Positions 54,401 through 63,988 of a stretch of DNA of 64,000 nt are shown piece after piece. Origin of the DNA: Devosia naphthalenivorans (GTDB lineage: Bacteria; Pseudomonadota; Alphaproteobacteria; Rhizobiales; Devosiaceae); assembly GCF_003056355.1 (NCBI RefSeq), contig NZ_PYVW01000003.1, positions 62,001 through 126,000 of the forward strand, written 5' to 3'. Every line of letters begins with the position of its first letter. Position 1 is the stretch's first letter. The notes beneath the pieces are model-generated. The model did not search any database. It was not told where the DNA came from and saw only the letters and a list, made by a program, of their open reading frames with translations. The translations under genes were made by a program, and so were the position numbers.

Positions 54401-56497
54401 CTAGGCCGCAGCGGAGCCGAGTGGCTTAGCCCTGAAATGCGGTAATCTGCCCCCGCAGGCGGCGTAGAATGATGACAAACCGGGTTCAACCTGCTCGGCA
54501 GTTGCGGTGCAGATGGCAAGTTCGGCTTCGGCCGTCTCGCCACGCGCCCAGGCGGCGAGCAGCCTTTCGTGGTGTGCGGCCAAGGTCTTGAACGCTGGGG
54601 ACTGTGCCAGTTCCGCTGTGCCAACCAGAAGGACGACGGGTTCGGGTTCGCTTAGCCCCTTGAGGGCGACGGAACCGCCGGCGAGGAAGGCCAGTTCCGG
54701 CGCGGCGGCCTGGGTCTCAGCCGTGACGAGAATGTCGTAGCAGACTGTTTTGCATGCCGCTTCGAGACGGCTGGCGATGTTCACGGTGTCGCCGATGCAG
54801 GAATAATTGAAGCGCTCCTCAAACCCCACATTGCCCACCAGCGCGGGTCCCGTCGCGATACCGATGCCGATGGCGATTGGTTCGGCTGCCGTGGCTGCTG
54901 CGTTCAGCTGCTGCAGGGCCGCGCGCATGTCGAGCGCTGCTTCGCACGCCAGCAGCGCGTGGCGCGGCACATCGGCCGGTGCGTTCCAGAAGGCCATGAC
55001 CGCGTCGCCCATGAACTTGTCGATGGTGCCGCAACGCCGGATGATCGCAGCACCCAGCGCGGCAAACAGCCGATTGAGGATGTCGACGAGCTCGGCTGGT
55101 GCCGTGCGCTCGCTGAGGGAGGTGAAATTGCGCACATCGGAAAACATGACGCTCACCTCGCGCATGTCGCCGCCCAGCCGCAGCAGGCTGGCGTCATCTT
55201 CGAGACGCGTCAGCAGCGATGGGGCGATATAGTGGGCGAAGGCACGCCGGATGCGGCGCTTGTCCGCGTCGGTCACCGCAAACTGGAAGAACGCCATGGC
55301 GGCATAGCAAACCAGCACGGCAAAGAGCGTGAAGCTGGGGTCCAGCAGCACGCCATATTGGGTGAACGCCAGCCAGCTCGCGGCCGTGGCAGCAGCGGCA
55401 ATCGCCAACGAGAACATCAGCCCCACAACAGGCCCCGTCAGCAGCAGCACCAGCACCACGGCCATGCCGCTGCTGCCGATCACCAGCAGTTCAAGCCCGC
55501 CAACCCAATCGGCGCGGTGCAGGAACGTCCCGGTCAGCATCTGCTCCAGCGCCTGCAGGTGGATGGAGACGCCCGGAACAGCTTCGCCCAGTGAACTGGC
55601 GCGGATATCGAGCAGCCCGGAGGCCGAGGCACCCACGAGAACGATATGGCCGGCCAGCCGGGGGGCAAGCGCCGCGTAGCCATCCGCCAGCAAATCCCTG
55701 GCCGGAATGTAGGTCGCCTGAGGCAGTGGGCGGTAATAGAGCCACATTTCCCCATCTGGGCCGGTGGGCACGGTGAAATCGCCGACACGCACGCCCTCGA
55801 CCGTGCCGGCGTCCGCAGTGTCACCGAGTACGACGAGCGTTGATGCCCCTTGCGCCAGACGCAGCGCTTCGAGCGACAGGGTCGGTACCGGCGCCGTGCC
55901 GTTGGACCACAGCAGCGGCAGGCGCCGGGCCACCCCTGCCCCGTCGCGGTCCAGACTGGCGACGCCCAGACCGCTTGCTGCGTCGAGCAGCACAGGCAGC
56001 GGCGCCGCCACGCCGTCCAGTTGCGGCAGATTGGACAAGGGGTCGGCGCCCGTCATCGCAAATCCGGCTTTAGGGGCCGGGGCTGTCCCGCCCAGAACAG
56101 TGCGGCTGAGGGCCAGCACGCTCGGGACCTCCCCAAGCGCTGCCGCGAATTGCCGGTCATGGTCCGGGCCGCCGACGGGCGAAAGACGGTCGGGCTCAGT
56201 GAACAAGACGTCGAAGGCAACGACGGCAGCGCCGAGTTCATCCAGGCGCCTCGCGATATCCGCCATGGTTTGCCGAGACCATGGCCATTGGCCAAGTGCC
56301 GCCAGCGAAGCCTCATCGATATCGATGATCCGCAGCGGCAGGTCAGCCGGCGCCTGGCGCGGTTTGAGCTGCTGGAAAACGTCGAAATTGGTTTCGCGCA
56401 CCACCCGTACCGCGTAAGGGTCGGTAGCCCGCAGCGCAATCAGGCCGGCGACCACTGCGGCGCCGAACAGGATTGCCCCCAGGCGCCGCTTCCACAT
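54401..56497 (-). CDS. CHASE2-domain class III adenylate/guanylate cyclase
   Basis: This 698-residue membrane protein makes cyclic nucleotide in response to an extracytoplasmic signal. A membrane segment (about 7-22) is followed by a CHASE2 sensor (about 45-320, with LPLRIIDIDEASLAALGQWPWSR). A cluster of about three membrane segments (about 340-420) comes next, then the cyclase domain (about 440-640). The metal aspartates are in VMFSDVRNFTSLSE and KFMGDAVMAFW, and the transition-state pair is in GDTVNIASRLE. It lies beside the AraC gene, 4 bases downstream in the same direction, and may be cotranscribed. The signal is unknown. Confidence 0.93.
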   Translation of the reverse strand: MWKRRLGAILFGAAVVAGLIALRATDPYAVRVVRETNFDVFQQLKPRQAPADLPLRIIDIDEASLAALGQWPWSRQTMADIARRLDELGAAVVAFDVLFTEPDRLSPVGGPDHDRQFAAALGEVPSVLALSRTVLGGTAPAPKAGFAMTGADPLSNLPQLDGVAAPLPVLLDAASGLGVASLDRDGAGVARRLPLLWSNGTAPVPTLSLEALRLAQGASTLVVLGDTADAGTVEGVRVGDFTVPTGPDGEMWLYYRPLPQATYIPARDLLADGYAALAPRLAGHIVLVGASASGLLDIRASSLGEAVPGVSIHLQALEQMLTGTFLHRADWVGGLELLVIGSSGMAVVLVLLLTGPVVGLMFSLAIAAAATAASWLAFTQYGVLLDPSFTLFAVLVCYAAMAFFQFAVTDADKRRIRRAFAHYIAPSLLTRLEDDASLLRLGGDMREVSVMFSDVRNFTSLSERTAPAELVDILNRLFAALGAAIIRRCGTIDKFMGDAVMAFWNAPADVPRHALLACEAALDMRAALQQLNAAATAAEPIAIGIGIATGPALVGNVGFEERFNYSCIGDTVNIASRLEAACKTVCYDILVTAETQAAAPELAFLAGGSVALKGLSEPEPVVLLVGTAELAQSPAFKTLAAHHERLLAAWARGETAEAELAICTATAEQVEPGLSSFYAACGGRLPHFRAKPLGSAAA

Positions 56498-56501
56498 CGG
56501 C

Positions 56502-57464
56502 CTAGTTCATGGCTCCGGCCATTTGGGCCCGCACCGGCATAGGTGAATGGGCACGGCCGCGCACATCGCGCCGGAAGTCGCTGGGCGACATGCCGGAGAT
56601 CTTGCGGAAAGATTTGTTGAAGGCGCTCAGCGAGCCGAAGCCGCTGTCCATCGCCACTTGCAGCACGTTGATATCATCGAGCATCAGCATCGCCTGGGCA
56701 TAGGAGAGCCGCATCAGGTTGACGTAGTCGTTGAGCGTCATGCCCGTCGATTTTTTGAACACGTTCATCGCGTATTTCGGATGAACCGAAGCGGCCGAGG
56801 CGATGTCGGTCGAATCGATGTCCTCGCGGAAATTCTCGGCGATGAACTCGCAGATGCGCACCACGATGGGCGAGGAATGGTGGTCCAGCCCGTCGACCGC
56901 GTTGGCGACGCTGGCGGGGCCCAGCAGCAATTCATAGGGGTCGAATCGCACTCGCTCGATGCGCAGCAGCAATTCGTCCACCGCCATGCCGGCTTTCATC
57001 GGATCGCCGGAGCGGGCGTAATTGTTCCATCGGGCAAAATTCAGCGCGTCGGAAGCATCCGTCGCGCGGGTAACAAGCGTCGCTCCCTGCATCAGCTTGC
57101 TTTGCACATCCTGCGGCAGGCGCAGCCGAAAGAAATGCACCAGCGGCAAATGCCCGCCCGCATAGACCAGGTCGTCGGAGCGATCATCGAGACAGTGCGG
57201 CAGGCCGCCCCAGAACAGCGCCAGCTCCCCTGCCCTGAACTTCACCGAATGCCCGCTCATCCGGTAGCTGGCCCAGCCCTGAACGATATAATTCACCTCC
57301 ACCTGCGCGTGCCAATGGGACGCGCGCATCACCAGCGGCGACGCGTGGAACATGCGCAGTTCCGTCGGAAGCCGCTCCACCCCATTGGTTGCAGGTTCGT
57401 AGTAGACCCGGTCTGCCATCTTACTTTCCGCCAAGTCGGCATGCTCCTTTAGGTGGGCAGCCAT
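56502..57464 (-). CDS. AraC-family transcriptional regulator
   Basis: This 320-residue protein has an N-terminal cupin-like sugar-binding domain (RASHWHAQVEVNYIVQGWASYRM) and a C-terminal double HTH (STDIASAASVHPKYAMNVFKKSTG, then NVLQVAMDSGFGSLSAFNKSFRKISG). The first Met at 57464 is used, but Met16 (57419) has a better upstream context (GGAAAG). It is divergent from a sugar ABC operon, 62 bases apart, and is most likely its activator. The stop is close to the cyclase gene start (4 bases), so both may be on one message. Confidence 0.92.
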   Translation of the reverse strand: MAAHLKEHADLAESKMADRVYYEPATNGVERLPTELRMFHASPLVMRASHWHAQVEVNYIVQGWASYRMSGHSVKFRAGELALFWGGLPHCLDDRSDDLVYAGGHLPLVHFFRLRLPQDVQSKLMQGATLVTRATDASDALNFARWNNYARSGDPMKAGMAVDELLLRIERVRFDPYELLLGPASVANAVDGLDHHSSPIVVRICEFIAENFREDIDSTDIASAASVHPKYAMNVFKKSTGMTLNDYVNLMRLSYAQAMLMLDDINVLQVAMDSGFGSLSAFNKSFRKISGMSPSDFRRDVRGRAHSPMPVRAQMAGAMN

Positions 57465-57526
57465 GCAACATTGAGCTAGCTTAGAAAGCGCTCAACGTAA
57501 GAGCAAACGAAAAGGGAGGACTACCA

Positions 57527-58801
57527 ATGAACCGCATTGCTTCGCGGCGAGGCCTTATGCTCGGCGCCGTCTTGGCCGGCGTCAGCTTTCTGAGTGTCGC
57601 GGCGGCTTCGGCCGGCGATGTCACGGTTTGGGTCTGGGACCCGAATTTCAACGGCGCCGCCATGAAGGAAGCCGCCAGCCGCTACGCCGCCATCAATCCC
57701 GAGGCCAACATCATCGTTGATGACACGGCCAGCCAGGACGACATCCGCGCCAAGCTGCAGACCCAGCTGCTCGCCGGCAGCACCGATGGCCTGCCCGATA
57801 TCGTGCTGATCCAGGATGACGTGGCCCAGAAATACCTGCAGTCCTTCCCCGGCGCGTTCGAGCCCCTGTCCGACACCATCGATATGTCGGCCTTTGCCGA
57901 ATACAAGGTCGCCGCCGCAACGCTCGACGGGAAATCCTATTCGCTGCCCTTCGACTCCGGCGTCACCGGCCTCTTCTACCGCGCCGATTATTTCGAGGAA
58001 GCCGGCTTCACCGCCGAAGATCTCAACAACATCACCTGGGACCGTCTGATCGAAATCGGCACCGAAGTGAAGGCCAAGACGGGCCACCTGCTGCTCGATC
58101 TGGACCTGGCCGATTCCGGCCTCATCCGCATGATGATGCAGCAGTCCGGCGCCTGGTATTTCAACGAGGACGGCAGCCTCAACATCGTCGACAACGCCCC
58201 CCTCAAGAAGGCGCTCGAAACCTACGCCAAATTCTACCAGGCCGATCTGGTGAAACCGGTGTCCGGCTGGGCCGAATATACCGGCGCGTTCACCTCGGGC
58301 GAAGTTGCCTCGGTTCCGGTCGGCGTCTGGATCACCGGCACCATCAAGGCCAATGCCGATCAGTCCGGCCTCTGGGCCGTTGCGCCCATCCCGCGCCTCG
58401 ACATCGAAGGCTCGGTCAACGCGTCCAACCAGGGCGGCTCGAGCTGGTACGTGCTGGCCTCGTCCGACAACAAGGAAGAAGCCGTCGATTTCCTCAAGAC
58501 CGTCTGGGGCAGCGACGTCGACTTCTACCAGAAAATCCTGGTCGACCAGGGCGCTGTTGGTTCGCTTCTCGCCGCGCGTGAAGGCGAAGCCTACAAGGCA
58601 ACCGACGAGTTCTTCGGCGGCGCTCCCGTGTGGCAGGACTTCTCGACCTGGCTGAGCCAGATTCCAAGCGTGGATTACGGCATCTTCACCGCCGAAGTGG
58701 ACTCCGCCGTCCAGGCGCAGCTGCCCACGATCATCGATGGTGGCGATCTCGACGCGGCCCTCCAGGCGATCCACGACCAGGCCCAGCAGCAGATGCAGTA
58801 A
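57527..58801 (+). CDS. Sugar ABC transporter substrate-binding protein (LacE-like)
   Basis: This 424-residue periplasmic protein has a twin-Arg-like N-terminus (SRRGLMLG) and a hydrophobic signal ending near ASA-GDV. The family-1 pattern begins VTVWVWDPNFNGAAMKEAASRYAAINPEA. Binding-cleft segments include LPFDSGVTGLFYRADYFEEAGF and NQGGSSWYVLASS. AGGGAGGA precedes the ATG. It is the first gene of an AraC-controlled uptake operon. The sugar is unknown; similar proteins bind lactose or arabinosides. Confidence 0.92.
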   Translation: MNRIASRRGLMLGAVLAGVSFLSVAAASAGDVTVWVWDPNFNGAAMKEAASRYAAINPEANIIVDDTASQDDIRAKLQTQLLAGSTDGLPDIVLIQDDVAQKYLQSFPGAFEPLSDTIDMSAFAEYKVAAATLDGKSYSLPFDSGVTGLFYRADYFEEAGFTAEDLNNITWDRLIEIGTEVKAKTGHLLLDLDLADSGLIRMMMQQSGAWYFNEDGSLNIVDNAPLKKALETYAKFYQADLVKPVSGWAEYTGAFTSGEVASVPVGVWITGTIKANADQSGLWAVAPIPRLDIEGSVNASNQGGSSWYVLASSDNKEEAVDFLKTVWGSDVDFYQKILVDQGAVGSLLAAREGEAYKATDEFFGGAPVWQDFSTWLSQIPSVDYGIFTAEVDSAVQAQLPTIIDGGDLDAALQAIHDQAQQQMQ

Positions 58802-58810
58802 ACTGCACGA

Positions 58811-58836
58811 ACGAAGCGGGTTACGGCCCGCTTCGT
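58811..58836 (+). terminator. Stem-loop after the sugar-binding-protein gene
   Basis: A perfect 10-base inverted repeat ACGAAGCGGG/CCCGCTTCGT with a 6-base loop starts 9 bases after the binding-protein stop. TTTCG follows. It is probably an attenuator or stabiliser that keeps binding protein in excess. Confidence 0.75.
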
Positions 58837-58899
58837 TTCGCCGGGCTCGTGGAGGCGATACCGGCCACACCAGCGACGCTGCACCAGGGAGGGTGAATA

Positions 58900-59793
58900 T
58901 TGGCACAGGCGCGACTTGATCGCAGGGAACAGCTGACCGGCTGGGCATTCATCGCCCCGGCCCTGATCTTGCTGGGCCTCTTCATGATCTATCCCATCAT
59001 CTGGTCGCTCTGGATGAGCTTCCAGGTCGGCAAGGGGATGAACCTCAGCTTTGGCGGCCTCGCCAATATAGAGCGGTTGACCAAAGACCCGGTGTTCCTG
59101 CGCGCGCTGGGCAACACCTTCACCTTCTTCATCATCCAGGTGCCGATCATGATCGTGCTGGCGCTGCTGTTCGCAGTGGCGCTGAACGATTCGACCCTGC
59201 GCTTCCGCGGCCTGTTCCGCACCGCGATCTTCCTGCCCTGCGTTACCTCGCTGATCGCGTATTCCACCATCTTCAAATCGATGTTCGCCACCGACGGGAT
59301 CATCAATCAGGGCCTGATGGCGCTCCATATCATAGGCTCGCCGATTGCCTGGTTCAGCGATCCGTTCTGGGCCAAGGTGGTCATCATCCTCGCCATCACC
59401 TGGCGCTGGACCGGCTACAACATGATCTTCTACCTGGCGGCGCTGCAGAACGTGGACCGCTCGATCTATGAAGCCGCCCGCATCGATGGGGTGCCCGCCT
59501 GGGCGCGGTTCACCCACATCACCATCCCCATGCTCAAGCCAGTGATCCTGTTCACCACCGTTATCTCCACCATCGGTACGCTGCAGCTGTTCGACGAGGT
59601 CTACAATTTCACCGCCGGCACCGGTGGCCCATCGGATTCGACGCTGACCCTGTCGCTCTACATCTACAACCTAACCTTCAAGTTCATGCCAAGCTTCGGC
59701 TATTCGGCCACCGTGTCGTGGGTCATCGTCGTGCTGGTCGGCATACTGAGCTTCCTGCAGTTCCTTGTTGCACGTGACCGGAGGCGGCCATGA
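58900..59793 (+). CDS. Sugar ABC transporter permease (MalF/LacF type)
   Basis: This 297-residue protein has six membrane segments and the EAA loop IYEAARIDGVPAWARFTHITIPMLKP. It is read from TTG at 58900 after GGGAGGGT; no ATG is placed to keep the N-terminal basic start and first membrane segment. Its stop overlaps the partner permease start (ATGA). Confidence 0.92.
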   Translation: MAQARLDRREQLTGWAFIAPALILLGLFMIYPIIWSLWMSFQVGKGMNLSFGGLANIERLTKDPVFLRALGNTFTFFIIQVPIMIVLALLFAVALNDSTLRFRGLFRTAIFLPCVTSLIAYSTIFKSMFATDGIINQGLMALHIIGSPIAWFSDPFWAKVVIILAITWRWTGYNMIFYLAALQNVDRSIYEAARIDGVPAWARFTHITIPMLKPVILFTTVISTIGTLQLFDEVYNFTAGTGGPSDSTLTLSLYIYNLTFKFMPSFGYSATVSWVIVVLVGILSFLQFLVARDRRRP

Positions 59794-60674
59794 CCGACAC
59801 TTCATTGCCCGCAGCGGCAAACGCCACCTCCGCCGCAAAAATTCGCTCCGGGGCTCCGGCTAACCCCCTTGCCCTGATCCGCCGCGCCCTCGTCTACCTG
59901 CTGCTATCGATTGCGGCGTTCGTGTCGGTCTTTCCGTTCTTCTGGATGATCGTGGGCGCCACCAACAAGTCCGCCGATATCATCCGCGGGAAAAACGGCT
60001 TCGGCACCGAGCTGTTCAACAACGCCGCGACCTTTTTCACCCAGGTCGATGCGTTGCGCGTATTCTGGAACTCGGCCTTCATCGCGGTCGTCGGAACGGC
60101 GCTGACACTGGTGATCTCGTCGCTTGCCGGTTACGGTTTCGAGATGTTCCGCTCCAGGGTGCGCGAACGTCTTTTCGCGCTGCTGCTGTTGCTGCTGTCC
60201 ATCCCGTTCGCCGCGCTGATGGTGCCGCTGTTCGTAATGTTTTCGCAGGCCAAGCTGGTCAACACCTATACCGCGGTGATCCTGCCCACGGTCGCGTCCA
60301 TCTTCATCATCTTCTACTTCCGCCAGGCGACCAAGGCCTTCCCCAGCGAGTTGCGCGATGCCGCCAAGATCGACGGGCTCAAGGAATGGCAGATTTTCTT
60401 CTTCGTCTACATGCCGGTGATGCGCTCCACCTATGCGGCGGCGACCATCATCATCTTCATGGCGAACTGGAACAATTATCTCTGGCCGCTCATCGTGCTG
60501 CAGACCGCCGAGAACAAGACCATCACGCTGATCGTCTCGGCGCTGACTTCGGCCTATACGCCCGATTACGGCATGACCCTGTTCGCCACGGTTCTGGCCA
60601 CCCTGCCCACCCTCATCATTTTCTTCCTGCTCCAGCGCCGCTTCGTCGAAGGCATGCTGGGCGCGGTTAAATAA
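59790..60674 (+). CDS. Sugar ABC transporter permease (MalG/LacG type)
   Basis: This 294-residue protein has six membrane segments after an Ala-rich N-terminal tail. The EAA loop reads FPSELRDAAKIDGLKEWQIFFFVYMPVMR. It pairs with the previous permease, to which it is translationally coupled by a 4-base overlap, and is 12 bases before the ATPase gene. Confidence 0.93.
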   Translation: MTDTSLPAAANATSAAKIRSGAPANPLALIRRALVYLLLSIAAFVSVFPFFWMIVGATNKSADIIRGKNGFGTELFNNAATFFTQVDALRVFWNSAFIAVVGTALTLVISSLAGYGFEMFRSRVRERLFALLLLLLSIPFAALMVPLFVMFSQAKLVNTYTAVILPTVASIFIIFYFRQATKAFPSELRDAAKIDGLKEWQIFFFVYMPVMRSTYAAATIIIFMANWNNYLWPLIVLQTAENKTITLIVSALTSAYTPDYGMTLFATVLATLPTLIIFFLLQRRFVEGMLGAVK

Positions 60675-60686
60675 GGTGCATACAGC

Positions 60687-61766
60687 ATGAGCAGCCTCAA
60701 ACTATCGGCCGTGCGTAAGTCCTATGGCCATGTCGAAGTCATCAAGGGTGTGGACCTCGAGATCAAATCCAAGGAATTCGTGGTGTTCGTCGGCCCCTCC
60801 GGCTGCGGCAAGTCCACCCTGCTGCGGATGATCGCGGGCCTGGAACACATTACCTCCGGCGATCTCGAAATCGGCGGGACTCGGATGAACGATGTCGATC
60901 CATCCAAGCGTGGCATCGCCATGGTGTTCCAGAGCTACGCGCTCTACCCGCACATGACGGTACGCGAGAACATGGGCTTCGCCCTGCGCTTCGCCGGTAT
61001 CGCCAAGGACCAGATCGCCCGCCAGGTCGGTGAGGCTGCCCGCATCCTGGCGCTGGAGCCCCTGCTGGACCGTCTTCCCAAAGAGTTGTCAGGCGGCCAG
61101 CGCCAGCGCGTCGCCATCGGCCGCGCCATCGTGCGCAACCCCGAGGTCTTCCTGTTCGACGAGCCGCTCTCCAATCTTGACGCCGAACTGCGCGTCCACA
61201 TGCGCATCGAGATCGCGCGCCTGCACAAGGAGCTGCAAACCACAGTCGTCTACGTCACCCACGATCAGGTCGAGGCGATGACGCTGGCCGACACCATCGT
61301 CGTGCTGCGCGATGGCGTGATCGAACAGGTCGGCAGCCCGCTCGACCTTTACGACGATCCGGCCAACCAGTTCGTCGCCGGCTTCATCGGCTCGCCCAAA
61401 ATGAATTTCCTTGCGGCCACCATCGTGGAGAAATCAGCGGGTTCCGTAACCGTCGAGTTACGCAATCATGCGGGCGCTCGCCTCAATCTCCCCGTGGCCG
61501 GCGGCTCCGTGGGCGAGGAAGTTGCCCTGGGCGTGCGAGCCGAGCATTTCGGCGAGCCCGGTAGCGGCAATGCCGACATTCGCCTCAATGTCGACGTGGC
61601 CGAACATCTGGGTTCCACCAGCTACGTCTACGCCAATGCCGGGGGCGAATCCCTCATCATCGAGCGCGAAGAATCCCGCCACGAAATCGGCCGGGAACAC
61701 ATCACCGTCTCGATCTCCCCCGAGCGGGCCTACCTTTTCGACAGCAAGGGCCAGCGCATCCGCTGA
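60687..61766 (+). CDS. Sugar ABC transporter ATP-binding protein (UgpC/MsmK type)
   Basis: This 359-residue protein has Walker [11 protein letters not shown], signature [16 protein letters not shown], Walker [13 protein letters not shown], switch [14 protein letters not shown] and a C-terminal regulatory domain from about 240. It completes the AraC-linked sugar importer. It is a close relative of the ATPase at 37160 but in a different operon. The following gap holds two GC palindromes. Confidence 0.94.
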   Translation: MSSLKLSAVRKSYGHVEVIKGVDLEIKSKEFVVFVGPSGCGKSTLLRMIAGLEHITSGDLEIGGTRMNDVDPSKRGIAMVFQSYALYPHMTVRENMGFALRFAGIAKDQIARQVGEAARILALEPLLDRLPKELSGGQRQRVAIGRAIVRNPEVFLFDEPLSNLDAELRVHMRIEIARLHKELQTTVVYVTHDQVEAMTLADTIVVLRDGVIEQVGSPLDLYDDPANQFVAGFIGSPKMNFLAATIVEKSAGSVTVELRNHAGARLNLPVAGGSVGEEVALGVRAEHFGEPGSGNADIRLNVDVAEHLGSTSYVYANAGGESLIIEREESRHEIGREHITVSISPERAYLFDSKGQRIR

Positions 61767-61808
61767 CTGCATTCAGGGTGACCTTCCAGGCCGCCCCCAT
61801 CCGGCGTT

Positions 61809-61829
61809 CCCTCGGGCTTGACCCGAGGG
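61809..61829. repeat. REP-like GC palindrome, copy 2
   Basis: CCCTCGGG-CTTGA-CCCGAGGG. Read on the other strand it repeats the 7972-7992 element with matching flanks (GAGTGG before, GAA after). Confidence 0.7.
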
Positions 61830-61860
61830 CCACTCGCCACAGGTGCCGCGCTGATAGAAG

Positions 61861-61881
61861 CCCTTGGGTCAGGCCCGAGGG
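61861..61881. repeat. REP-like GC palindrome, copy 3
   Basis: CCCTTGGG-TCAGG-CCCGAGGG, followed by AAAGCGCGGTG, similar to AAGCACGGTG after copy 1. With copy 2 it forms an inverted pair 31 bases apart, between the ATPase gene and the fused oxidoreductase gene. Confidence 0.65.
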
Positions 61882-61943
61882 AAAGCGCGGTGTGTTGAAC
61901 AAATCAAACGCCCCATCACACGGGGAATCTCAAGGACCAAACT

Positions 61944-63950
61944 ATGACTGACCAAAAAATCCGCTGGGGCATTATCGGGCCAGGCAGCATCGCCAAGGCT
62001 TTCCAGGGCGGCGTCGCCGGCTCGCAGCATGGCGTGCTGGCCGCTATCGCCACCCGCGACCCTAACAAGCCCAACCTTGCCACCGATTTCCCCGGCGCCC
62101 GCATCGTTCACGGCTATGACGCCCTGCTCGCAGACCCCGAGATCGACGCCGTCTATATCGCCGTGCCGCACACGGGCCACGCCGAATGGGCGATCAAGGC
62201 CGCCGAAGCCGGCAAGCACGTGCTGGTCGAAAAGCCGCTGGCGCTGTCATCCTTCGAAATGGACGCCGTGTTCCACGCTCATCGCAAGGCCGGCACCTTC
62301 GCGGGCGAAGCCTTCATGTATCGCCTCCATCCGCAGACAGCCAAACTGGGCGAGTTGATCCGCTCTGGCGCCATCGGCGAAGTGCGGATGATCCAATCGA
62401 GCTTCGGCTTCTCCATGGGCAAATTCCAGCCCCAGCATCGCCTGTTCGCCTCCAGCCTTGCCGGCGGCGGCATCCTCGATGTGGGCGGCTATCCCGTTTC
62501 CATGGCCCGCTTCATCGCCGGCCAGGCCATGGGCAAGCCCTTTGCCGATCCGGTGAAAGTCGCTGGCACCGCCAAGCTCAATGCCGAAGGCACCGACGAC
62601 TGGGCCGCAGCGGTCCTCACCTTCGAGAACGGCATCGTCGCGCAGGTCTCCTGTGCCGTGATGGCGAACCTCGATAACGTGTTGCGCATCCACGGCTCCG
62701 AAGGCCGCATCGAAGTGCCCGATTTCTGGTTCGCAGGCGGCGACCGCACCAAGGGCGTAGGCCGCATCGACATCATCAAAAAGGGACACACCGAAACGAT
62801 CAGCGTAGGCGAAGAGCGCCACGTCTATTCCTTCGAGGTCGACGCCGCGGCGCAAGCGATCTTTGCCAAGCGAAACGAGCTGGCCGCACCCGGCATGAGC
62901 TGGGCCGACAGCCTGGGCAATGCCCGCGTTCTCGACGCCTGGCGCAAGGATGCCGGCATCGAATACTCGGTCGAAAAATCTTCCGTGCGCGTCAACACAC
63001 TCGACAATCGCAAGCTCGGACCAAACCAGGGCGTCATCCCGAAGCGCTCCATCCCCGGCCTCGACAAGCAAGCCTCGGCCGTCGCCCTGGGCTTTGAAGA
63101 TTTCCGCAGCTTCGCTTCGGGCGCGATTCTGCTCGACGCGTACTGGGAGAAGGGCGGCAATATCTTCGACACCGCCTTCGTCTATGGCGCCGGCTATACC
63201 GAAAAACTGTTCGGCGAATGGCACACCAATCGGGGCACCCGCGAAGGTTCGGTCCTGATCGGCAAGGGCGCGCATAGCCCACTGGTCTACCCCGACGTGA
63301 TCGCCAAGCAGCTGACCCAGTCGCTCGACCGGCTCCAGACCGATTATGTCGACGTCTACTTCATGCACCGCGACAATCTCGAAGTGCCCGTGGGCGAGTT
63401 CGTCGATGCCATGGACGCCGAGGTGAAGAATGGCCGCGTTCGCGGACCATTCGGTGGCTCGAACTGGACCAAGGAGCGGTTCGACGAAGCCGTCGCTTAC
63501 GCCGAACGCACCGGCAAGACCAAGCCCATGGCGCTGAGCAACAACTTCGCACTCAGCGAAATGCTGGTGCCGATCTGGGATGGCTGCGTGACTGCGTCCA
63601 CCGACGACTGGAAGCGATGGCTCAATGACCGCCAGGTCACCAATTTCTCCTGGTCCAGCCAGGGCCGCGGCTTCTTCACCGACCGCGCCGGTCGCGACAA
63701 GACCGACAATGAGGAACTGGTCCGCTGCTGGTACAACGACAAGAACTTCGCCCGTCGCGATCGCGCAATCGAACTGGCCCAGAAGCTCGGCTACAGCCCC
63801 ATCCACGTCGCCCTGGCCTTCGTGCTGGCCCAGCCGTTCCCGTCCATTCCACTGATTGGACCGCGGACGCTTGGGGAGTTGGATGACAGCCTCAAGGCCT
63901 TCGAGATCAAGCTGACACCCGAGCAGGTGAAGTGGCTGGATAACGGCTAG
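61944..63950 (+). CDS. Fused Gfo/Idh/MocA dehydrogenase and aldo/keto reductase
   Basis: This 668-residue protein joins two oxidoreductases. Residues 1-340 are a Gfo/Idh/MocA protein with the Rossmann motif WGIIGPGSIA and the family motif EKP (96-98). After a short linker, residues from about 350 to 668 form an aldo/keto reductase whose catalytic tetrad is visible: Asp409 and Tyr414 in FDTAFVYGAG, Lys441 in IGKGAH and His475 in YFMHRD. The reading frame is continuous with no sign of a sequencing join. It follows the AraC-linked sugar ABC operon, so it may process the imported sugar in two redox steps or recycle cofactor. Confidence 0.93.
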   Translation: MTDQKIRWGIIGPGSIAKAFQGGVAGSQHGVLAAIATRDPNKPNLATDFPGARIVHGYDALLADPEIDAVYIAVPHTGHAEWAIKAAEAGKHVLVEKPLALSSFEMDAVFHAHRKAGTFAGEAFMYRLHPQTAKLGELIRSGAIGEVRMIQSSFGFSMGKFQPQHRLFASSLAGGGILDVGGYPVSMARFIAGQAMGKPFADPVKVAGTAKLNAEGTDDWAAAVLTFENGIVAQVSCAVMANLDNVLRIHGSEGRIEVPDFWFAGGDRTKGVGRIDIIKKGHTETISVGEERHVYSFEVDAAAQAIFAKRNELAAPGMSWADSLGNARVLDAWRKDAGIEYSVEKSSVRVNTLDNRKLGPNQGVIPKRSIPGLDKQASAVALGFEDFRSFASGAILLDAYWEKGGNIFDTAFVYGAGYTEKLFGEWHTNRGTREGSVLIGKGAHSPLVYPDVIAKQLTQSLDRLQTDYVDVYFMHRDNLEVPVGEFVDAMDAEVKNGRVRGPFGGSNWTKERFDEAVAYAERTGKTKPMALSNNFALSEMLVPIWDGCVTASTDDWKRWLNDRQVTNFSWSSQGRGFFTDRAGRDKTDNEELVRCWYNDKNFARRDRAIELAQKLGYSPIHVALAFVLAQPFPSIPLIGPRTLGELDDSLKAFEIKLTPEQVKWLDNG

Positions 63951-63966
63951 GCCGCGGGGCACCTAA

Positions 63967-63988
63967 CCTCCCCCTGCAAGGGGGGAGG
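63967..63988. repeat. GC palindrome at window end
   Basis: CCTCCCCC (63967-63974) and GGGGGAGG (63981-63988) with a 6-base loop lie 16 bases after the fused gene. It could be a terminator stem or another dispersed element. Confidence 0.5.
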
